Below, piece after piece: positions 46,162 through 55,250 of a DNA stretch of 64,000 nucleotides (its first letter is position 1; every line of letters starts with the position of its first letter). Made by a program: the position numbers and the translations under genes. The DNA comes from Spirochaetota bacterium (lineage in GTDB: Bacteria; Spirochaetota; UBA12135; COTS27; JAFLEE01), in NCBI GenBank assembly GCA_017302015.1, contig JAFLEE010000017.1, positions 1-64,000 on the forward strand, given 5' to 3'. Under the pieces are notes generated by a model, which saw nothing but the letters and a program-made list of their open reading frames with translations, made no database searches and was not told where the DNA came from.

Positions 46162-47946
46162 TCAGAGCCCCAGCGCCCGAACGACCTCTTCCATGAAGAG
46201 CCGATGCCCGCGGGCATCGGGGTGGTTGAATCCGTTGGCGAGATAGCAGGGGAAGGGGATGCCCTCCTTCCAAAGGTGTTCCCAGCGGCCCGCCATATCG
46301 GCGAGGCCGACCCCCTCGTCGGTTCGTCCGATTTCACGGAGCGCGGCCACGTACTCCCGGGTATCAGGGTCGCGGTAGGAACCCTTGCGTTCCCAATTGC
46401 GCTGCGGCGTGAGGAGCAGGACCTCCGCGCCGATGGCGCGCAAGGGGAGGATGATCTTCTCGCGGTAATGGGCCAGGGCCGCCGCTTTGGAGAGCCACTG
46501 GTCGTTGACGAACTCGATGACCACCAGATCGGGCTTGGCGTCGAGGATGCGCTGGAAGCGGGTCTCGGTTTTGCGGGAGTGCTGCTCGGCGGGGGGAAGA
46601 TCGAAGAGCCATTGGCGCGAGGCGGAGCCGCCGACGGCCATGGTCTGAACCGACACCGCGGGATATTTCGCCTTCAGGTAGGCCGCCAAGAGGTCCCCGT
46701 GGCGCTGCCCCGGTTCCAAGTCGCCGCCTTCGGTGACGCTATCGCCCCAGCAGACGATGGTGGCGCTCTGGCCCGATTTGATCTTCGCGGTGGTCTTGGG
46801 CAGGCGCTGGGGGCCGGTGGTGAGGGAAGGGGCCTTGGCCGCATCCTCCAGGATCGGCAGCACGTCGAAGACCGTGCCGTCGCTATGGTAATCGATGAAG
46901 ATCCTGGCGAGGAGGGTATCCCCCGGTTGGAGTTCGGGGAAGGGCGGAATGAGGAGGGTGGAGGTTCCGGCGCGGATGCGCTCGCTCCCGTCGGCGGCCT
47001 TCACCAGGGCGTCGAGGCGCCGGGAGCTGAGGCGGTAGGAGAGGAGTACCTCGTCCTTCGGGCCGAGGGACGAATTGGAGGCGAGTCCCAAGCCCCCCCA
47101 CACCGGGTCGAGGAGCACATCGGCGCCCACGGCGAAGCTGCGTTCACCCGAGCGGATGACGAGGCTCGCGGGATCGAAGGATCCGGGGGCCAGGTGCGCC
47201 ATGCCGCGGAGTTTCGTCTTGGAGGAATAGGCCCTGGGCGGCGCGGGATTGATGAACGTCTTTTCGTTGGAGAAATACCGCGCCTGGGCGGGGGCCACGC
47301 CACCCGCGGCCAAGACCCGTTTGCGCCAAAGGTCGGCCTCGGCGGTCGACCACGCCGCCTTGCCCATCGCCGTCGTGGCGGCCGCATCCCGCCCGGGTTC
47401 GGGCATCCCCGCGGCGCCCTCGCCCACGGCATTGGCTTGGGAGACCCGGATGTCATCGAATGACAGCTTCCCCGAGGCCAATTCGAGGCCCAGCACCAGG
47501 TCCAATTTCGAGGCATTCGCCGGGATCGCCACCGTGAACGCGGCATCCGTCCAATCCCAAGTTCCGGTCTTCAAGGGGGCTTGGGGGTAGTCTTTTTTCC
47601 CGTCGTCGGTCGTGATGATGAGCATGAACTTGGCGCCCTGATAACTCTTGGGCGGTATGCTCACGTTCTCGCCCCTGATGCGGGCCCGAAGCGTTACTTT
47701 TTTCCCGCGCATCGCATCCACGGGGAGAGCGGCGGAGGTATTTTTGATCTGGGTCGGATCGCTCTGGGCGATACTGAGGGCTTTGCCCGAGGGCCCATCT
47801 TCCAACACGTAAGTCTTGGCCAGGAAGGCGGATTCGGTTCCCCCGTTGAAATCCGCGGCGAAAAAGGTCCCCGAGGGAAGCGGAACTTCGGCCCCGACGG
47901 CGATCATCGACGCGAGGAGGAGGGGAAGCGGGTTTGAAATACGCAT
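46162..47946 (-). CDS. secreted SGNH hydrolase with beta-sandwich N-domain
   Basis: This 594-residue protein has a signal peptide (LPLLLASMIAVGAEV), an N-terminal jelly-roll/CBM-like domain (FFAADFNGGTESAFLA, WDWTDAAFTVAIP, LSFDDIRVSQ), a second beta region, and an SGNH esterase from about residue 400. Blocks: TIVCWGDSVTEGGD, AVGGSASRQWLF, VIEFVNDQWL and GFNHPDARGHRLF. It is probably a polysaccharide deacetylase-type esterase. Confidence 0.78.
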   Translation of the reverse strand: MRISNPLPLLLASMIAVGAEVPLPSGTFFAADFNGGTESAFLAKTYVLEDGPSGKALSIAQSDPTQIKNTSAALPVDAMRGKKVTLRARIRGENVSIPPKSYQGAKFMLIITTDDGKKDYPQAPLKTGTWDWTDAAFTVAIPANASKLDLVLGLELASGKLSFDDIRVSQANAVGEGAAGMPEPGRDAAATTAMGKAAWSTAEADLWRKRVLAAGGVAPAQARYFSNEKTFINPAPPRAYSSKTKLRGMAHLAPGSFDPASLVIRSGERSFAVGADVLLDPVWGGLGLASNSSLGPKDEVLLSYRLSSRRLDALVKAADGSERIRAGTSTLLIPPFPELQPGDTLLARIFIDYHSDGTVFDVLPILEDAAKAPSLTTGPQRLPKTTAKIKSGQSATIVCWGDSVTEGGDLEPGQRHGDLLAAYLKAKYPAVSVQTMAVGGSASRQWLFDLPPAEQHSRKTETRFQRILDAKPDLVVIEFVNDQWLSKAAALAHYREKIILPLRAIGAEVLLLTPQRNWERKGSYRDPDTREYVAALREIGRTDEGVGLADMAGRWEHLWKEGIPFPCYLANGFNHPDARGHRLFMEEVVRALGL

Positions 47947-48168
47947 GGGGGCTCCGGGGGTGGGGAATCGTCGCTCGAGGGCAACATGGGCGGTTTCGCG
48001 GGTTCAAGCGTAGGGCAGGTTGGGAAGGGGGTCAAGGATCGCGTGGCGCGCTCCACTTTCTTTGGGGTTTTTCGACGGAAGGGATCCACCCGGGCGGCGA
48101 ATCTGGGCGCAAAAACTGAACCTTTTCCCCCCATCGGACAATCACAAGCATACCTATATGGAGGAATC

Positions 48169-48558
48169 ATGAAGATTCTAAACGCGTGCTGGATGGTTCT
48201 AGCGGTGGGCGCCCTGACGCTCGGCCAAGTCGCCCGGGCCGAAGAGGCCCCGGATGCGAAGAAGGGCGGGCACGGCCCCACGGTGGACCAGATTCTCGAG
48301 AAGATGACGACGGAACTGAAGCTCAGCGACGAGCAGAAGCCCAAGGTGAAGGCGGTGTTGGAGGAGGGCCAGAAGGCCCGCGCGGCGCTCAAGGAAACTG
48401 CCAAGGAAGAGCGCGCCGAGAAGGCCAAGGCGCTTTTCGCCGAGCAGGATAAGAAGATGAAGGCGCTCCTCACCGCGGAGCAGTTGCCCAAGTACGAGGC
48501 GATGCAGGAAGAGATGAAGAAGAAAATGGCGGAGAAGAGGAAGAAGGGAGGGTCCTAA
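48169..48558 (+). CDS. Spy/LTxxQ-like periplasmic protein
   Basis: This 129-residue protein has a signal peptide ending near VARAEE and an almost entirely helical, Lys/Glu-rich body with MTTELKLSDEQKPKVKAVLE and LLTAEQLPKYEAMQEEMK, the paired LTxxQ-type motifs of the Spy/CpxP fold. GGAGGA at 48160-48165 sets the ATG at 48169. Unlike the Spy-like protein at 20498 it has only one cysteine, inside the signal. It may be a periplasmic chaperone. Confidence 0.78.
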   Translation: MKILNACWMVLAVGALTLGQVARAEEAPDAKKGGHGPTVDQILEKMTTELKLSDEQKPKVKAVLEEGQKARAALKETAKEERAEKAKALFAEQDKKMKALLTAEQLPKYEAMQEEMKKKMAEKRKKGGS

Positions 48559-48570
48559 GCCGCGGGCCCG

Positions 48571-49302
48571 TCAGGGCACGAGCTCGGCCATCATCGAGTC
48601 GAGGAGGTCGGCCACCGCTCGGTGGGCTTCCCGGTCGGGGTGGTTGAGCCCGTTCTCGAGCCGGTCGGTGGGGTCCATCCCCCCCTTTTCCCACGATTCC
48701 CAGAGGGCGTAGACGTCGGCCACCGCCGCGCCGCGCGCAGCCGCGAGTTCGCGCAGCACCCCGGCGTAGCGGGCGAGCACCCCGCCGGTCTGGAGCGGAA
48801 CGAGTTTTTCGACATAACCGAGTTGTCGGTGGTCGGGGTGGACCCGGGGATTGTCGCGGGAGGCGATGAAATTGGGGGTCAGCACGATGAGGTCCGATCC
48901 CGCCTCCCCGAGGATCCGCCCCATGAGTTCATCCATCGTCTTCCGGTAGGCTTCCAAGCCACGGAGCCCGGCGCCGGCATCGTTGAGCGCGAAGCCGAGG
49001 AGGGTGAGGTCGGGGTGGTGGGGGAGGAGTTGGTCCGCGAATCGCGCCAGGCCGGCCGGCGCCGATTGGCCCCCGACGCCGAGATTGAGCACCGAAAAGG
49101 TGCAGCGCGGGTAGCGGCGGGCGAGGCGTTTCCACCATTGGTGGTGGTAGACGGCCTCGAAATCCATCACCCCGTTGGCGAAGCATCCTTGGGTGACGCT
49201 ATCGCCGAGGGCGGCGATGAGCACGGGCGGGGCGGCGTTGTTCTCGGTTTTCTCCCGGATGCGCCGGGCGAAACGGGCCAGGGGGCCGGCCACCGGATTC
49301 AT
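48571..49302 (-). CDS. SGNH/GDSL-type hydrolase
   Basis: This 243-residue protein has the blocks IAALGDSVTQGCF, LNLGVGGQSAPAG, LLGFALNDAGAG and NGLNHPDREAHRAV. No signal peptide is seen. ATG 49302 overlaps the stop of the upstream SGNH gene by four bases. It is probably a cytoplasmic acetyl-esterase working on products of the secreted enzymes next to it. Confidence 0.8.
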   Translation of the reverse strand: MNPVAGPLARFARRIREKTENNAAPPVLIAALGDSVTQGCFANGVMDFEAVYHHQWWKRLARRYPRCTFSVLNLGVGGQSAPAGLARFADQLLPHHPDLTLLGFALNDAGAGLRGLEAYRKTMDELMGRILGEAGSDLIVLTPNFIASRDNPRVHPDHRQLGYVEKLVPLQTGGVLARYAGVLRELAAARGAAVADVYALWESWEKGGMDPTDRLENGLNHPDREAHRAVADLLDSMMAELVP

Positions 49303-51014
49303 TCGGCGGCCACGTCGTCGATGAAGAACGTCGCCAGCCCATCCCGCGGGGCCCAGATCATCGCGCGCAGGCTCTTGATCCCCGCGGGGATTTCCACCGC
49401 GCCCTCGAGCCGGGCCCAGGCGCCCAAGGGCGTCGGGCCGCGCTTCACGGGCAGCACTTTGATCGGGCCGCTGCCGTCGGCCGTTTCATAGGCCGCGGCG
49501 AAGAGGCCGAAATCTCCGGCGCTGTGGGAGACCGTGAAGCACTGGGCGCGCAGGCGCACCGACTCGCCGGCCTTCACCGGCCACGCGGGGGAGAACGCCC
49601 GGCGATGGTCCTTGGCCGCCGCCTTCAGGTCGAAACGGATGGATTTCTTCCCACTGGCCGCCTTCTCCTCGCTGATGGAAAGCTCCTGAGAATCTGCGGT
49701 CCACTCGCCCAGGCCCGCCTCGAAATCCCAAAGGCGCGCCGCGCTTTTGACGGGCGCTTTCGGGGCGACGGGCGCCGCCGCGGGCGCCTCGGGCCAGGCG
49801 GGCATGGGCCCCTGGAAGCCGGCTTGGCGCACCAGGAACTCGCAGAGGGTCTCGGCGACGAGGCGATGGCCCTTCTCGTTCGGATGGGCCATGTCGGCGA
49901 AATAGCCCTCGATGGCGTCGCGGCCGAGGGCCTTGAGCGCCCGGTTCATGTCGACCACGGGGAGTTTGCGCTCCCGGCCGATCTCGCGGATGACCTCGGC
50001 GTAGTCGTCCATCATGGTGAAGCGCGCGCCGCAGCCGGGCCCGGTGGCGATGAGGAGGAAGGCGGTTCGGCCCCGGGTGAAGCGCGCCACGCGGTCGAGG
50101 TAATCGTTCACCGACTGCTTATAGTATTCGCGGGTGTAGGCGCCGCTCTTGTCGTTATAGCCGATCCAAAGCGTCATGAGATCGGGGGTCGGGCCGACGA
50201 AGTCGCGGGGAACCCACGCGCGCTGGTCGGTGGAGCGGGCGCCCCCGACGGCCCGGCTATAGGCGACGAGGCTCGTGTTCCCGGTCCATCGGCGCAGCAG
50301 GTCCTCGGAGAGCACCGCGTAGCGCGAGCGCTCCCGGTCGACGAGGCTCGTGCCCGCGGTAATGGAATCGCCCATGCATTGGATGCGCAGGGGCTTCTTC
50401 TCCTTCAGCAGCGCGAGGATCTCCTTGAAATCCCGGGAAGGGGGCACGGGGGCTGGCGGGTCCAGTTTCTCCTCCAATTGGATGCGGTCGATGGAGAAGG
50501 AATGGGGCGGGATGTTCTGGTTATTGTGGAAGATCGTCCACCGGGTTCCGACGCGGATGGCGTTGATGGCGCTCGGGGGCATGCCGCCGGCCCCGCCGAT
50601 GGCGCCGGTCTGGCCTTCGGGGGCGAACTCGGCCCAGGTGGCCGTCACCTGATGCCATTGGGTGTCTTTAAGGGGGAAATAGAACGCGTAGGAATAGGCG
50701 CCGACGACGGCGAGGCAGGAGAAGTTCTCGGACCCGTCGCCCTTCACCCAAAACGATAGGCCCGCGGTGGCGTCCCAAGCGGCCGAACCGGGCACCCAAC
50801 TCCTCGAGAGCGTTCGGGTGGCTTCGCCGGGGAGGGTGACCTGGATGGCGCCGGGGCCGAACTTGGCTTCGGCGGCATTGGTGAGCTTCGCCGGGGCCCG
50901 CGTGGGGGCCCAAAGTTTCGCGTCGTCGCACTCGTCGAGGACGACGGGGGCCGCGGCGAGGAAGCCGAGGAGCGGGAGGAGGAATAGGCCGGAACTCGAT
51001 CGGGTGGGGACCAT
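49299..51014 (-). CDS. secreted SGNH hydrolase with two CBM-like domains
   Basis: This 571-residue protein has a signal peptide (LFLLPLLGFLAAAPVV), an N-terminal jelly-roll domain (GLSFWVKGDGSENFSCLAV), an SGNH domain (IQCMGDSITAGTSL, AVGGARSTDQRAWV, LWIGYNDKSGAYT, MAHPNEKGHRLV) and a C-terminal jelly-roll domain (RLWDFEAGLGEWTADSQEL, FFIDDVAAE). It starts an overlapping pair with the SGNH gene at 48571. The layout fits a secreted polysaccharide esterase with binding domains. Confidence 0.8.
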   Translation of the reverse strand: MVPTRSSSGLFLLPLLGFLAAAPVVLDECDDAKLWAPTRAPAKLTNAAEAKFGPGAIQVTLPGEATRTLSRSWVPGSAAWDATAGLSFWVKGDGSENFSCLAVVGAYSYAFYFPLKDTQWHQVTATWAEFAPEGQTGAIGGAGGMPPSAINAIRVGTRWTIFHNNQNIPPHSFSIDRIQLEEKLDPPAPVPPSRDFKEILALLKEKKPLRIQCMGDSITAGTSLVDRERSRYAVLSEDLLRRWTGNTSLVAYSRAVGGARSTDQRAWVPRDFVGPTPDLMTLWIGYNDKSGAYTREYYKQSVNDYLDRVARFTRGRTAFLLIATGPGCGARFTMMDDYAEVIREIGRERKLPVVDMNRALKALGRDAIEGYFADMAHPNEKGHRLVAETLCEFLVRQAGFQGPMPAWPEAPAAAPVAPKAPVKSAARLWDFEAGLGEWTADSQELSISEEKAASGKKSIRFDLKAAAKDHRRAFSPAWPVKAGESVRLRAQCFTVSHSAGDFGLFAAAYETADGSGPIKVLPVKRGPTPLGAWARLEGAVEIPAGIKSLRAMIWAPRDGLATFFIDDVAAE

Positions 51015-51073
51015 GGGGACCTCGCGGATGGGGTCCCCCATTCTAATCTGGAACGGGCCTTCCCGGCCCCGCT

Positions 51074-52156
51074 CTATTTCGAGATCTTCGCCGCGAGTCG
51101 CGAGGCCATCATGGCGAAGCCCTTGTCGTTGGGGTGGACGGCCACCGCATCAAAGAGGGCGGGGTCGTGGTCGATGAGGTCGGGGCCCTCCACGATGGCG
51201 AGTTTCGGATCGGCGGCGGCCGCGACGGTCTCGCGCAGGACCTTGCGGTATTCCTCGAGGTCGTTGGTAGCGGTTTTCGGCTTCCATGAACCGGGGACCC
51301 AGAGCGGGGTGACGACCCACACGGGCGTCGAGGGTTGGTCGGCGCGCAGGCTCTTCACTAAGCCCTCGACGTTCTGTCGGAAGGAGGCGAGCGGGCGCCC
51401 CCCCTGCCAATCGTTGACGCCGATGAGCACGGTGACCACATCGGCCTTCACGGAGGCGACGAGGGTCCCGTCTTTGGGCGCGCAACCGCGGCCGCCGAGG
51501 CCCAGATTGAGGAGTTGCCAGCCCTTCTCTTGGGCCAGGAGGAAGGCGTAGGTGCCGCCGACGGCGCTGGCGGTGAAGCCGTGGGTGATGCTGTCGCCGT
51601 AGGCCGCGAGGCGCACCGCGGGGCGGGGCGTCGGGGGGGCGAACTTGGCCCCCTCGTCCACGATCGCGCCGCAGACGTCGACGCTATCGCCATAGGGGAG
51701 CACCAGTTCATAGTCGTGCATGCCCGCCCCGGCCTGGGGCAATTTCACTTCCACCCGTTCGGGGGCCCGGACGGTCTTGCTTTCCGCGGTCGTGAAGGTC
51801 CATCCCCCCTGGCTCTTCCCGTCCACCAGGATGAGCCCCTTCGGATTCCGCGCGGAAGTCGAGATGTGCTTCTCATTATAGTAGAGAACGATGCGCACGT
51901 TCGCGCCGTCGGTGCGTAGGCGCACCCGCGTACCGGGGTTGTCCCACTGGTAGCCCTTCCCCGCCATGTCGACGAGCCGGTCGAAGCGGGCCAATTTCTT
52001 CCACGGCTCCACCGGAGAATCGACCCAGGAGAGGCGCACGTAATCGGAATAGGATAAGCGCGCGTCATCGGCGGGAACCGTAAGATCCCCCGGGAATAGC
52101 GGCCCCATGAGGGCGCCGAGAAAAAGGAATCGGGGAAGGAGTTTGATGGGATGCAT
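51074..52156 (-). CDS. secreted SGNH hydrolase
   Basis: This 360-residue protein has an N-terminal signal (LPRFLFLGALMGPLFPGD), a beta-rich domain of about 150 residues (WDNPGTRVRLRTDGANVRIV), then SGNH blocks RLAAYGDSITHGFTA, NLGLGGRGCAP, VLIGVNDWQGG and VHPNDKGFAMM. It is the fourth secreted or cytosolic SGNH gene in this 6-kb stretch. It diverges from the GH1 gene. It is probably an acetylxylan-type or related esterase. Confidence 0.8.
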   Translation of the reverse strand: MHPIKLLPRFLFLGALMGPLFPGDLTVPADDARLSYSDYVRLSWVDSPVEPWKKLARFDRLVDMAGKGYQWDNPGTRVRLRTDGANVRIVLYYNEKHISTSARNPKGLILVDGKSQGGWTFTTAESKTVRAPERVEVKLPQAGAGMHDYELVLPYGDSVDVCGAIVDEGAKFAPPTPRPAVRLAAYGDSITHGFTASAVGGTYAFLLAQEKGWQLLNLGLGGRGCAPKDGTLVASVKADVVTVLIGVNDWQGGRPLASFRQNVEGLVKSLRADQPSTPVWVVTPLWVPGSWKPKTATNDLEEYRKVLRETVAAAADPKLAIVEGPDLIDHDPALFDAVAVHPNDKGFAMMASRLAAKISK

Positions 52157-52432
52157 GGGTGTCCTGATGGGGCCCCGCTTTCGGCCCCGTGACGTGGCGT
52201 TTCTGCCCTAAGTCTTCCAGGCCCGCGGGGGCGCGGAGACCTAAGCGACGTTTAAGGATGGACCCGGGTGCGGGGCCGATACATGGGGGATTTCGATCCT
52301 CGGGGGAAGGCGCCCCCGCGCGCCGGGATCGTCCATGCCCGAAAGGCCTTTACGGGAGCCCCTCGACGCCGACGCGGCCCTTTTGACATGAACCCCGGCC
52401 CGTTGGAAAATCCCCTCCACGAAGGAGTTCCC

Positions 52433-53809
52433 GTGAATCACTATGAATTCCCCCAGGGTTTCGCCTGGGGCGTCGCCACCGCCAGTTACCAAATCGAGGG
52501 CGCCGTGCACGAAGACGGACGGAAAGATTCGGTGTGGGACGCCTTCAGCCGCCGGGGCGGCACGCGCACCGGGGAATCGGGGGCCATCGCCTGCGACCAT
52601 TACCACCGCTATGAAAGCGACGTGGCCCTCATGGCTTCCCTGGGCGTGAGGCATTACCGCATGTCCATCGCCTGGCCCCGCGTGATCCCCGACGGCCGGG
52701 GCGCGGTGAACGAGAAGGGCCTCGCCTTCTACGAGCGCCTCGTCGATTGCCTCCTGAAAAACGGCATCACCCCCTATGTCACGCTTTTCCATTGGGACCA
52801 TCCCCAGGCCCTCGAGGAGCGCTACGGCGGCTGGCGGAGCCGCGAGATCGTGGGCGACTACGCCGATTATGTCACTACCGTGGTAAAGCGCCTGGGCGAC
52901 CGGGTGACCGATTGGTTCACCCACAACGAGGTGATGTGCTTCACCACCTCCTCCTACGGCCCCGACTACCCGCGGGAGGGCTGCCATGCCCCGGGGGTGA
53001 AGGCGACGATGAAGGAAGTGAACACCATCGTCCACCACGCCATGCTCGCCCACGGCAAGGGCGTCCAGGCCATCCGCGCCGCCACGCCCAAGCCCTGCCG
53101 CGTGGCCCTCGTCGACAATTCGGGGGCCCCGATCCCGATCACCGAGACCGCCGCCGACATCGAGGCGGCCAAGAAGGCCTTCCAGGTCTTCGGCCTCAAC
53201 GGCCAGGTGCTGTGGCCGGCCATCCACGGCGCGTTCAGCCCCCTGTGGCTCAAGCGCGCCGAGGCCAAGGGGGAAGTTCCCGACGTGAAGCCGGGCGATC
53301 TGGAACTCATCAAGCAGCCCCTCGACCGCCTCGGGTTCAACGTCTACTCGGGGGGCTACGTGCGCGCGGCCGACAACGCCGAGGGCTTCGAGGCCATCCC
53401 CCATGTGGAGACCCAACCGCGCATGAACATCCCCTGGCTCCAGATCATGCCCGAGGCCATCTATTGGGTGCCGCGCCTGGCGAAGGATTCCCTCGGCTTC
53501 GCGGGCGAGACCCTCATCACCGAGAACGGCGCCGCGGCCCTGGACCATCTCACCCCGCGCCGCGAGGTGCTCGACACCGACCGGGTCATGTTCCTCAAGC
53601 AGTATTTCCGCCAACTCCACCGCCTCGTGGCCGACGGCTACCCCATGAAGGGCTATTTCCTCTGGTCGTTCATGGATAATTTCGAATGGTCCTGGGGCTA
53701 CGCCAAGCGCTTCGGCATCGTCTTCACGAACTATGAGACCCAGGAGCGCATCCCCAAGCAGAGCGCGAAATGGTACGCCGAGGTGATCAAGCATAACCGG
53801 GTGGTGTGA
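52433..53809 (+). CDS. GH1 beta-glucosidase
   Basis: This 458-residue protein shows the GH1 N-terminal signature FAWGVATASYQIEGA, acid/base Glu166 in DWFTHNEVMCF and nucleophile Glu364 in ETLITENGAA, plus the C-terminal GYFLWSFMDNFEWSWGYAKR. The usual NEP is NEV here, a small variation at the acid/base site. GTG 52433 with GAAGGAG is the start. It is cytoplasmic, cleaving beta-glucosides or related disaccharides. It diverges from an SGNH esterase gene. Confidence 0.93.
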   Translation: MNHYEFPQGFAWGVATASYQIEGAVHEDGRKDSVWDAFSRRGGTRTGESGAIACDHYHRYESDVALMASLGVRHYRMSIAWPRVIPDGRGAVNEKGLAFYERLVDCLLKNGITPYVTLFHWDHPQALEERYGGWRSREIVGDYADYVTTVVKRLGDRVTDWFTHNEVMCFTTSSYGPDYPREGCHAPGVKATMKEVNTIVHHAMLAHGKGVQAIRAATPKPCRVALVDNSGAPIPITETAADIEAAKKAFQVFGLNGQVLWPAIHGAFSPLWLKRAEAKGEVPDVKPGDLELIKQPLDRLGFNVYSGGYVRAADNAEGFEAIPHVETQPRMNIPWLQIMPEAIYWVPRLAKDSLGFAGETLITENGAAALDHLTPRREVLDTDRVMFLKQYFRQLHRLVADGYPMKGYFLWSFMDNFEWSWGYAKRFGIVFTNYETQERIPKQSAKWYAEVIKHNRVV

Positions 53810-53863
53810 GATCGGCGCCATGCGCGCCGCGCCCAGCGATGCGGCGGCGGGGGTTACGGCGGG

Positions 53864-55087
53864 TTAGAAGCGCAGCAAGAGGGCGGTGACGTCGTCCTCG
53901 AAGCGCGCCTTACCGGAAAAGGATTCGAGTTCGGCGCTCAGTTCTGAGAGCGGCGCGGCCGGTTTCGCCAGGAGGCGCCGGCGGACGAAATCCTTCAGGC
54001 GCCCCTCGCCGAAGGCCTCGTGACGGGCGTTCTCCTCCTCGGTGATGCCGTCGGTATAGAAGAGGGCGAGGTCGCCGCTGTCCATGGCGAGCGTGGTCTG
54101 GGTGTAGGCGCTCTTCTCGCTGAACCCGATGCACACGCCGCCCTGCTCCCATTCCTCGAAACTCCCGGTGCGGGCCCTCCAGATGAGGGGCGCGGGGTGG
54201 CCGGCCTTGGAGAGCGAGAGTTTGCGCGCCGCGGGATCCCATTGGATGAACCAGGCGGTGGCGAAGAGGTCGTCGAGGAGCGAAACACAATGGGCGTTGA
54301 GCCGGGTCGCCAATTCAGCCGGGGCGATTTCGGGCGCGGAGGCCCAGGTGGCGAAGGCGCTCTTGAGGACGCCGGTGGCGATGGCGCCCACCACCCCGTG
54401 GCCGCAGACGTCGGCGATGAGGGCCGCGGTGGTCCCGTCGCGCCGGCGCACCGCATCGATGAGGTCGCCGCCGACCTCGTCGCAGGGCCGGAAGAGCGTC
54501 TCGGCCGAGGCCCCGGTGAAGCGCCCGTCGAGGTCGCTGGGGATGAAGAATTGCTGGAGCTTGCGCGCCTGGGCCATGCCGCTGCGCAATTCCTTCAGTT
54601 CGCCGGTGGTCTCGTGGAGGACGCCGCTGGAGAAGGTGAGTTTGGAGGCCAGGTTGCGGAAGCGGAGGAAGGTCTCGGTGAGGCAATTGCGGTAGAACAC
54701 CGCGGCCCGCCGGGCGTCCGCGGCGAGGAAATCCTCGAACTCGCCGCGGTGGAGTTCGAGCACCACGGCCGCGCTCTCGGCGCTCACGTCGGCGGAACGG
54801 GGGAGTTTGTCGATGAGGCTGAACTCGCCGAAGAAGGCCCCGGGCCCCATCTGGTCGAGCACCACCTCGGTGGCCCCGCCCTCGCGTTTGGTCACCTTCA
54901 CCGTGCCCTCTTGCACGAGGTACATCACGTCGCCGAGTTCTCCCTCGCGGATGAGGAGCGCCCCGGCCGCGTGGGCCTGGGACCTGAGATGGGGCACCAG
55001 GGCCTCCAGGTCGGCTTGGTCGAAGCCCTTGAACGCCGGGACCGCGGCGAGCATGGCGCTCACCCGGGGGGATGGAAGCGTTTTCAA
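53864..55087 (-). CDS. SpoIIE-type phosphatase with cyclic-nucleotide-binding domain
   Basis: This 407-residue protein has an N-terminal cNMP-binding fold (LLIREGELGDVMYLVQEGTV, GPGAFFGEFSLIDKLPRSAD), a coiled link and a PP2C/SpoIIE phosphatase domain (FFIPSDLDG, CDEVGGDLIDAV, ALIADVCGHGVVGAIATG, KAGHPAPLIWRA, LALFYTDGITE). The metal-binding aspartates are present. It probably controls a partner-switch pathway in response to a second messenger. No anti-sigma or STAS gene lies beside it. Confidence 0.9.
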   Translation of the reverse strand: MKTLPSPRVSAMLAAVPAFKGFDQADLEALVPHLRSQAHAAGALLIREGELGDVMYLVQEGTVKVTKREGGATEVVLDQMGPGAFFGEFSLIDKLPRSADVSAESAAVVLELHRGEFEDFLAADARRAAVFYRNCLTETFLRFRNLASKLTFSSGVLHETTGELKELRSGMAQARKLQQFFIPSDLDGRFTGASAETLFRPCDEVGGDLIDAVRRRDGTTAALIADVCGHGVVGAIATGVLKSAFATWASAPEIAPAELATRLNAHCVSLLDDLFATAWFIQWDPAARKLSLSKAGHPAPLIWRARTGSFEEWEQGGVCIGFSEKSAYTQTTLAMDSGDLALFYTDGITEEENARHEAFGEGRLKDFVRRRLLAKPAAPLSELSAELESFSGKARFEDDVTALLLRF

Positions 55088-55250
55088 AATAGCCCCGTAA
55101 GCGAGGAGTCACGGGAGGGTTGGGGGCGTTTCCGCATCGTCATGGTGGGATATTGTATCCCAAGTCGGTGGAATCGTGGGTCCTATCCAGGTTCGATTGA
55201 CGTGGTCTTTTCTCGAGCGGGCAAGCCGTCGGTGGGAGGAGGGGTCCGCT

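Noticed and set aside
46204-47463. A 419-codon plus-strand frame.
   Set aside because: Antisense to the SGNH hydrolase with signal peptide and catalytic blocks; shadow frame.
52241-53821. A 526-codon minus-strand frame.
   Set aside because: Antisense to the GH1 gene with intact catalytic motifs; shadow frame.
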